A DNA stretch of 33,346 nucleotides from Actinomyces sp. (GTDB taxonomy: Bacteria; Actinomycetota; Acidimicrobiia; Acidimicrobiales; Aldehydirespiratoraceae), in NCBI GenBank assembly GCA_003697065.1, contig RFFY01000153.1, positions 1 to 33,346 on the forward strand, read 5' to 3'. Under the pieces are notes generated by a model. It was not told the DNA's origin. It ran no database searches and worked only from the letters and a program-made list of their open reading frames with translations. Shown here piece by piece: positions 28,184-33,346 of this stretch (positions within the stretch are counted from its first letter, which is position 1; the number at the start of each line of letters is the position of its first letter). Position numbers and translations under genes: made by a program.

Positions 28184-29385
28184 CCGCACTCGTCCAGGAC
28201 GTCACCATCGGGTGGGTCCGCCTCCACGAGGTCCTCGCCGCGCCCCGTCTCGGCACCCGGGGCGGGGTCGCCGCCCTACGGGTCTCCGGCGAGGATTCCT
28301 CGCCGGGCATCGACGGTCTCACCGCCGCCCAGGTCGACGACCGCATCCGTGGCATTCTCGCCCTCGCCGAGTTCCGGGACCCGGTCCCGGTCACCTTCGA
28401 CACCGAGTCGGTCGCCGACGCCTGGGCGCGGGTCGTCGCCGTCGACGTCTCCCCGGCGACCTTCACGAACGTCGTCCGGGCCGCGTCATGGTCGGTCGAC
28501 CTCGAGGTCGTCGCCCACGGCACGGCACGTCTCGGGCAGCACTTCCGGGACCTCATGCTGGGCGCCTCGCCGACGAGATGGTGGGCGCCCCCGGCCGGCG
28601 CGACCGGGATCGACGCCGGGACCGGTGTCGTCCCCTCGAAGGTCTCGAGGTCGTTGTCGACCGGCGGGACGATCGACGTGTGGACCGGGGTGGGGTCGGT
28701 GTCGCCGTGGTCGGCGACGGTCGCCCCGTCGGGGTGGGCGGCGGGGGGCGTGACCGTGTCGGCCGACGGGACGACCCACCCGGGCCGCCGCGGCACGATC
28801 CCGGCGGCCTCGAGCGTCGTGCTCGAGAACGGGGTCACCCGGGTGACGGTCGACCTCACCGCCGGGTGGACGTTCCGGGTCGAGACGTGGGGCGGGACGG
28901 CCTGGGAGTCCGCGACGACCTTCGACGTGGATGTCGGCGCCACCGCGGTCGCCGGGTCGAACATCGACCGGGCCGAACTCGTCGCCTGGCGCCCCGACGA
29001 GGCGGCGATCCGCCTGTGGACCGAACTCCCGACGGGGGTGACGACGACGGTCGGGTTGAGTCTGCGCCGGGGCGCCCGACTGGTCGGTGTCACCGCCCGC
29101 ACCGGGTCGGCCGCCAATCTCGCCGGCGGCCCGACGACCGGCACCGGGACCGCATCGGGCACCTACGTCGTGTCCGCCGACGACGGGTCCGGGAACGCGT
29201 GGATGGTCGGGTCGTCGACCGCGACGGTCGGGGCGTCGGGCGTGTCGGCGACCGCGGCGACGACGATCGCCGCCTACGCCGGACTCGTCAACGGCGGGTC
29301 GGGCGCCGGCGCGGGTGACACCGCAGCGGACCTCGACGCCCAGGCCCGGGGCGCAGCCATCCTCGGCGGGGTGACGGTCCGGTGA
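28180..29385 (+). CDS. Distal tail / minor tail protein, 401 residues
   Basis: Positioned directly after the tape measure, where the distal tail protein is expected. The N-terminal 130 residues fit that fold: VTIGWVRLHEVLAAPRLGTR, RIRGILALAEFRDPVPVTFD and ARVVAVDVSPATFTNVVRAA with WSVDLEVVAHGTARLGQHFR. The rest is beta-rich and Thr/Gly-rich (SRSLSTGGTIDVWTGVGSVS, NAWMVGSSTATVGASGVSAT), probably extra carbohydrate-binding-like or Ig-like domains. It starts with ATGA overlap after SD GGAGG. Extended distal tail proteins can help bind the host surface. Confidence 0.75.
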   Translation: MTALVQDVTIGWVRLHEVLAAPRLGTRGGVAALRVSGEDSSPGIDGLTAAQVDDRIRGILALAEFRDPVPVTFDTESVADAWARVVAVDVSPATFTNVVRAASWSVDLEVVAHGTARLGQHFRDLMLGASPTRWWAPPAGATGIDAGTGVVPSKVSRSLSTGGTIDVWTGVGSVSPWSATVAPSGWAAGGVTVSADGTTHPGRRGTIPAASSVVLENGVTRVTVDLTAGWTFRVETWGGTAWESATTFDVDVGATAVAGSNIDRAELVAWRPDEAAIRLWTELPTGVTTTVGLSLRRGARLVGVTARTGSAANLAGGPTTGTGTASGTYVVSADDGSGNAWMVGSSTATVGASGVSATAATTIAAYAGLVNGGSGAGAGDTAADLDAQARGAAILGGVTVR

Positions 29386-32300
29386 GTTGGTGGCATCTCG
29401 TCCACCGGGGCCTCGGCGCCTTCGAGGTCACCGTCAACGGCCCGGTCGACGTCGACCCCTACGACCATGTCGTCATCTTCGACGGTCCCGTCCCCCCCGA
29501 CGAGGTCGACGACACGATGCTCGCCTCCGCCCGGTTCGTCGGCCCGGTCCGCGAAGTCGAGCGGTCGTCGACCGGGTCGACCGTCATCCGTGGCTCCTCG
29601 ATGGTCGCATGGCTCGGCGACGAGGACGGCAAGGGGTCCGTCCCCGACACCATCGACCACCAGACAGGCGGCATGACGTTCGCGCAGGGCGTCCGCTGGC
29701 TCCTCCCGATGGACGGGTCGATCATCGAAGGCACCATCACCTCGACCCCGTCGGGCACCGGATTCCCGCTCCGCGGAGTGTGGGACCCCCGCACCGCCGT
29801 GACCTACTTCGTCGACCAGTTCACCGACGCCGACTGGCGGGTCACCCTCGACGGGAAACTCGACGCCGGGCTCGAGTCCGAGTTGTTCGTGACGACCCCC
29901 CGGGCCGTCATCTCGCCGCGGGTCGACAGCGACGACGTCGGTCTCATCGCCGGGGGCGGCCTCCTGGCGACCACCGTCGACGGGCGGGACATGTCGACCA
30001 AGGTCAAGTTGTTCGGCTCGAGGATCGACGCCACCGGCGAGTTCATCGTCACGACCGCCACCCCCTCCTCGGCGCCGACCGTCACCCACATTCACGGCAC
30101 CGCCGCCGACCGGGTCCGGATCATCAACGAGTCGGCATCGGTGTCCGGCGCGGCGTCGGCCCGCGCCCAACTCCAGGCGAACCGGTTCGGGCACTACAAG
30201 ACCGGGGTCACCCTGTCGTCGGTGTCGCATCGTCTCGCCGGCGCGGCCGACCCCGGCGACTACGTCTACGTGTTCGACCCCGACATCGGTCTTGTCGACA
30301 CCACCAACGAGGTCCCCCTCGACGGGTCGATCATCACCCCCGTCAAGACCCGCCTCACCGCCGTGCGGGCCGACGTGACACCCGAGGCCACGGTCATGCT
30401 GCGCCGCGGGGACGGCACATGGGTCGACATCACGCCGCGGGTGACCGGCCGGTCGACCCGGGTCGAGTGGACCGTCGGCGGCCCGTCGGGGGTCACCACC
30501 GCCGAACTTCCCCCCGGCATCCCCCGGGACGCCTCGATCACGGTCACCACCCCCGGCACCGACACCACCATCCCGAACCCGCCGACCCTCACCCCGCCCT
30601 TCACCACATGGACCCACCGCGGGTCGGTCGGCGTGGACGTCGCCGCCGTGCGGGTCACATGGACCCTGCCCACGACGAACACCGACGCCTCGCCCCTCGC
30701 GGACGGCGCCGCCGTCATCGTCCGCTGGCGCAAGACCGGCGACACCGACTGGTCGACCACCACCTCCCCCGGGTGGGTCACCTCGGTCGTCGTCGACGGC
30801 CTCGACCCCGCCTCGTCGGTCGAGTTCCAGGCGGCCGCCCTCGACGCCTACGGCAACGTCTCGGCGTGGACCTCGACGACGACGGTCACCGTCGCGGGTG
30901 ACACGGTCGCCCCGTCGACCCCGTCGGCGCCGACGATGGCCGCGGGTGTCCTCAACGTCCAGGTCTCCCATGACCTCACCGCCGCCGGGGGCGGCAACCT
31001 CGAGACCGACCTCGACCATCTCGAGGTCCACCTCGGGACCACGTCCGGGTTCACCCCGTCCGCTTCGACCCATGTCGGCAACCTCGACGCCACCGCCGCC
31101 GCCATCGGTGTCGGCGTCGGGGTCGTCGGCACCTTCCCCCGGGTCGACACGTCCGCAGCGTGGTGCAAGGTCGTCGCCGTCGACCGGTCCGGTAACAAGT
31201 CCGGCGCCTCGGCGGCGGCGTCGGCGTCGGCGACACTCATCGATACCGCCCACATAACCGACCTCGCCGTCACGACCGCGAAGATCGGGGACCTCGCCGT
31301 CACGACCGCCAAGATCGCCGATCTCGCCGTCTCGAACGCCAAGATCGCCGACATCGCCGCCGACAAGATCACGACCGGGGCGATCTCCACGGCGACCCTC
31401 ACGATCTCGTCGGCCGGGCTCATCCGCTCCGCGAACTACGTCGCCGGGTCGGCCGGATGGGCGGTCACCGCGACGGGCGCCGAGTTCTCCGACGTCACCG
31501 TCCGCGGCACCGTGGATGCCGCCACCATCACCGGGTCGACCATCTCCGGCGGCACGATCTCGAGCACGACAATCTCGAGCACGACGATCTCCGGAGGCAC
31601 GATCACCGGGGCGACCGTCACCGGCGGCACCGTGCGGACCGCCTCGTCCGGGAAACGCGTCGAGATGTCATCCGCCACCAATGGCCTGCGTTTCTACTCG
31701 TCGACCGGCTCCGAACGCGCCCGGGTCGAGGTCGACACCTCCGGTCATCTCACCGTCGACAACGTCGGGTCGACTGCTGGCATGTCGTTCACCAGCGAGT
31801 TCGTGTCGTTCTCGGCGGTCTCGGACGTGCGGGTGTTCCCGTCCGCATCGTACGGATTCCATGTCGTCGACTCGACGTCGTCGATCGTTTCCGGCCGTGC
31901 GATCCAAACGGCGCACCCCTTCGCGGTCGAGTTCTACCGGAAGGACGGGTCGTCGTCCGGCAACGGGATTTGTGTCTGGTACTCGAACTGGTCGACCACC
32001 AAGAACCTCGTCTGCGTCAACTACATCACCGGTTCGATTGCCAACGACACCGGGGTGTATGCCTCGCTGTCGGACCGGCGTCTCAAGACCCGCATCCGCG
32101 ACGCCGGACCCCAACTCGACGAACTCCGCCGACTGCGGGTGCGGAAGTTCAAGCGCACCAAGGGCCTCGCCGATGACGGCAAAGGGGGCGTCAAGATCGT
32201 CCGCCGCGGCGCCGCCGCCGACACCCCGGACTGGATCGGCTTCGTCGCCGACGAGGTCGCCGACGTCAAGCCGGGTCTCGTCGACGTCGACGAGACCGGG

Positions 32301-32396
32301 TACGCCCACGTCAAGGTGTCGCTGCTAATCCCGGTGCTCGTCAAGGCCGTCCAGGAACTCGCCGACCGGGTCGACGCACTAGCGTCACGCCCATGA
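29382..32396 (+). CDS. Tail tip/fibre protein with Fn3-like domains and C-terminal peptidase S74
   Basis: A 1004-residue protein from a GTG overlapping the previous stop. Residues 1-330 look like a baseplate-hub/minor tail domain. Two Fn3-like domains lie at about 400-620 (VAAVRVTWTLPTTNTDASPL; VVVDGLDPASSVEFQAAALD). A TAKI repeat stem follows (ITDLAVTTAKIGDLAVTTAK, about 624-660), then a Thr/Ile/Gly beta-helix-like run with repeated ISGGTI/ISSTTI at about 715-745. The C-terminal 115 residues are the intramolecular chaperone S74: SDRRLK (S897-K902, the self-cleavage Ser-Lys site), then WIGFVADEVADVKPGLVDVD and LLIPVLVKAVQELADRVDAL. The chaperone trimerises the fibre and cuts itself off. Probably the receptor-binding protein. 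Confidence 0.85.
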   Translation: MSWWHLVHRGLGAFEVTVNGPVDVDPYDHVVIFDGPVPPDEVDDTMLASARFVGPVREVERSSTGSTVIRGSSMVAWLGDEDGKGSVPDTIDHQTGGMTFAQGVRWLLPMDGSIIEGTITSTPSGTGFPLRGVWDPRTAVTYFVDQFTDADWRVTLDGKLDAGLESELFVTTPRAVISPRVDSDDVGLIAGGGLLATTVDGRDMSTKVKLFGSRIDATGEFIVTTATPSSAPTVTHIHGTAADRVRIINESASVSGAASARAQLQANRFGHYKTGVTLSSVSHRLAGAADPGDYVYVFDPDIGLVDTTNEVPLDGSIITPVKTRLTAVRADVTPEATVMLRRGDGTWVDITPRVTGRSTRVEWTVGGPSGVTTAELPPGIPRDASITVTTPGTDTTIPNPPTLTPPFTTWTHRGSVGVDVAAVRVTWTLPTTNTDASPLADGAAVIVRWRKTGDTDWSTTTSPGWVTSVVVDGLDPASSVEFQAAALDAYGNVSAWTSTTTVTVAGDTVAPSTPSAPTMAAGVLNVQVSHDLTAAGGGNLETDLDHLEVHLGTTSGFTPSASTHVGNLDATAAAIGVGVGVVGTFPRVDTSAAWCKVVAVDRSGNKSGASAAASASATLIDTAHITDLAVTTAKIGDLAVTTAKIADLAVSNAKIADIAADKITTGAISTATLTISSAGLIRSANYVAGSAGWAVTATGAEFSDVTVRGTVDAATITGSTISGGTISSTTISSTTISGGTITGATVTGGTVRTASSGKRVEMSSATNGLRFYSSTGSERARVEVDTSGHLTVDNVGSTAGMSFTSEFVSFSAVSDVRVFPSASYGFHVVDSTSSIVSGRAIQTAHPFAVEFYRKDGSSSGNGICVWYSNWSTTKNLVCVNYITGSIANDTGVYASLSDRRLKTRIRDAGPQLDELRRLRVRKFKRTKGLADDGKGGVKIVRRGAAADTPDWIGFVADEVADVKPGLVDVDETGYAHVKVSLLIPVLVKAVQELADRVDALASRP
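32380..32385 (+). promoter_or_regulatory. -10 box of a putative leaderless promoter
   Basis: TAGCGT followed by exactly 7 nt (CACGCCC) and the ATG at 32393. It lies inside the last codons of the tail-fibre gene. Confidence 0.5.
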
Positions 32397-32560
32397 CCGA
32401 CCACGACCCCACCACTCCACCCGGACCCGACGCGATCGAGGTCGACGCCGTCGCCGTCCTCAACCGGGTCGCGTCGTCCGGCCCGATCGGCGAGGCGCTC
32501 GTCCGGGCCGCGATCGCCGAGGAACGTCTCGCCCGGGCGCTCGCCGCCGAGGACACGTGA
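32393..32560 (+). CDS. Small protein, 55 residues, between tail fibre and methyltransferase
   Basis: The ATG overlaps the fibre stop (ATGA) and the stop overlaps the next ATG (TGATG). The sequence is MTDHDPTTPPGPDAIEVDAV, then AVLNRVASSGPIGEALVRAA and IAEERLARALAAEDT: a Pro-rich start and an amphipathic helical rest, without a membrane segment. Tight double overlap and the leaderless box support expression. Function unknown; a small tail or lysis accessory is possible. Confidence 0.65.
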   Translation: MTDHDPTTPPGPDAIEVDAVAVLNRVASSGPIGEALVRAAIAEERLARALAAEDT

Positions 32561-33297
32561 TGCCCGCCTCGCCGCCCTACCTGGGCACGCTACGCCGACT
32601 CGACCAGGTCATCCGACCCCGCACCTACATCGAGGTCGGCGTCGACCGCGGGTGGTCGCTCGCCGCGTCGACCGCCGACGTCCGCGTCGGCATCGACCCC
32701 GACCCCCACCCGGACCTCCCGACCGTCACCACCGACACCCCCGACATCGACGAGATCATCGACCGGGGACCCGGCTCGGCGTGGCTCGTGCGTCGCCGAT
32801 CCGACGACGCCGCGGGCGCTCTGCATGACCTCCTCAAGCGACGCCGGGCGCAGTTCGCGTTCGTCGACGGCCTCCACCTCGCCGACCAGGTCATCCGCGA
32901 CATCGCCATGTTGCGCACCTTCACCGGCCGCGACGCCATCTTCGCCCTACATGACGTCATCCCGATCCAGGGCGGCATGAGTCGTCTACCGCCGCGCCGG
33001 CGCGACCAGGCGTGGACCGGTGACGTGTGGCGTGTCGTCCCGACCCTCGCCGCGATGGGCGTCGACGTGGTCGTCGACCCGGTGCCGCCGTCGGGTCTCG
33101 CCATCTTCCGGCGCCCCGACACCTTCGACCGTGACGCCGCCCTGCGCCTGCTCACGATCCGCACCCGTGTCACCGCCACGTGGTCCGAGGCGCTCGACCA
33201 GGTCATGTCCAGTGCACTCATGGTCGATGACCACCTCATCGCCGACTTCGTCGCCGCCAAGGTGCGGCGCACCGGCGCCAAGTCCGGCGACACGTGA
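32560..33297 (+). CDS. SAM-dependent class I methyltransferase (Methyltransf_24-like)
   Basis: A 245-residue protein. Motif I is TYIEVGVDRGWSLAAS, and the acidic end of strand 2 is VGIDPDP. Motif IV region is AQFAFVDGLHLADQVIRDIA, followed by DAIFALHDVIPIQGG. This VDGxHxxxxxxxD and HDV pattern marks a family of O-methyltransferases that often act on sugars or glycans. The acceptor is unknown. Since this phage also has a glycosyltransferase, capping of virion glycans is one hypothesis. ATG 32560 overlaps the previous stop by 1 nt; GTG 32557 is in frame. It is the last gene of the window. Confidence 0.82.
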   Translation: MPASPPYLGTLRRLDQVIRPRTYIEVGVDRGWSLAASTADVRVGIDPDPHPDLPTVTTDTPDIDEIIDRGPGSAWLVRRRSDDAAGALHDLLKRRRAQFAFVDGLHLADQVIRDIAMLRTFTGRDAIFALHDVIPIQGGMSRLPPRRRDQAWTGDVWRVVPTLAAMGVDVVVDPVPPSGLAIFRRPDTFDRDAALRLLTIRTRVTATWSEALDQVMSSALMVDDHLIADFVAAKVRRTGAKSGDT

Positions 33298-33346
33298 CCG
33301 CGTCCACGACCGACACGACACCTCACCCCTCCCCCCCCCGTTACGC
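33298..33346. other. Right-end non-coding region
   Basis: 49 bp with no gene, containing CACCCCT, a C9 tract (33331-33339) and the terminal repeat. It joins the left-end region to make one non-coding block of about 330 bp if the molecule is circular. Confidence 0.6.
33338..33346. repeat. 9-bp terminal direct repeat, right copy
   Basis: CCGTTACGC, identical to bases 1-9. It is preceded by a C-run (33331-33339, which overlaps the first two bases of the repeat) and CACCCCT, so joining the ends gives two C9 tracts facing each other in mirror symmetry. Confidence 0.75.

Noticed and set aside
29274..31253. 659-codon - strand frame opposite the tail fibre gene
   Set aside because: Shadow of GC-biased coding on the + strand, with no motif or RBS.
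1..33346. tRNA genes, CRISPR arrays and insertion sequences
   Set aside because: I looked for cloverleaf-like stems with TTCGA arms, regular spaced repeats and transposase motifs and saw none.

Overview
The window reads as a complete or nearly complete genome of a small tailed phage (siphovirus-like gene order) that infects an actinobacterium. The DNA is very GC-rich. Every convincing gene lies on the + strand, and genes are packed with ATGA, GTGA and TGATG overlaps. The actinobacterial assignment rests on a WhiB-family gene (a family restricted to Actinobacteria and their phages), on repeated leaderless-type promoters (a TAnnnT box 6-7 nt before an ATG) and on GTG starts. The two ends share the 9-bp sequence CCGTTACGC, so the contig is probably circular in vivo or carries filled-in cohesive ends. 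I cannot name the host more precisely.

Layout. (1) 1-291: a non-coding end region with a C9 tract, GGGAC repeats, a 26-bp palindrome and a hairpin that sequesters a Shine-Dalgarno sequence; likely the cos/packaging region and lysis leader. (2) 292-1544: lysis cassette with a holin candidate and a zinc amidase carrying an SLH-like C-terminus. (3) 1618-4188: four translationally coupled genes for an ERF single-strand annealing protein, a winged-helix protein, a WhiB regulator and a GT-B glycosyltransferase. (4) 4218-7650: small uncharacterised genes, a lipoprotein and an HTH protein that may be the small terminase; one gene sits between a good promoter and a strong terminator. (5) 7647-10369: two DNA methyltransferases of different classes and two small membrane proteins. 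(6) 10366-18145: packaging and head genes: large terminase, portal, a helical protein, a MuF protein fused to an HExxH metallopeptidase, a small Cys-rich protein, scaffold and capsid. (7) 18142-23063: connector proteins, a thermonuclease-like protein, a long repeat-rich fibre protein and a small Ig/Fn3-like protein. (8) 23064-23318: a structured intergenic region. (9) 23319-32396: tail completion and terminator proteins, tail tube, tail chaperone (possibly frameshifted), tape measure, distal tail protein and a 1004-residue tail protein ending in a peptidase S74 chaperone. (10) 32393-33297: a 55-residue protein and a SAM-dependent methyltransferase.

How it works together. The structural set is complete enough to build an HK97-type head and a long flexible tail. 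DNA metabolism is minimal: only the annealing protein, a winged-helix protein and the DNA methyltransferases are seen, with no polymerase, helicase, primase, integrase or obvious repressor, so replication probably relies on the host. The methyltransferases probably protect the genome from restriction. The glycosyltransferase and the terminal methyltransferase could decorate virion or host-surface glycans. The most unusual element is the MuF-metallopeptidase fusion: MuF fusions are an established class of phage polymorphic toxins, and here the small gene directly downstream is a candidate partner or immunity gene.
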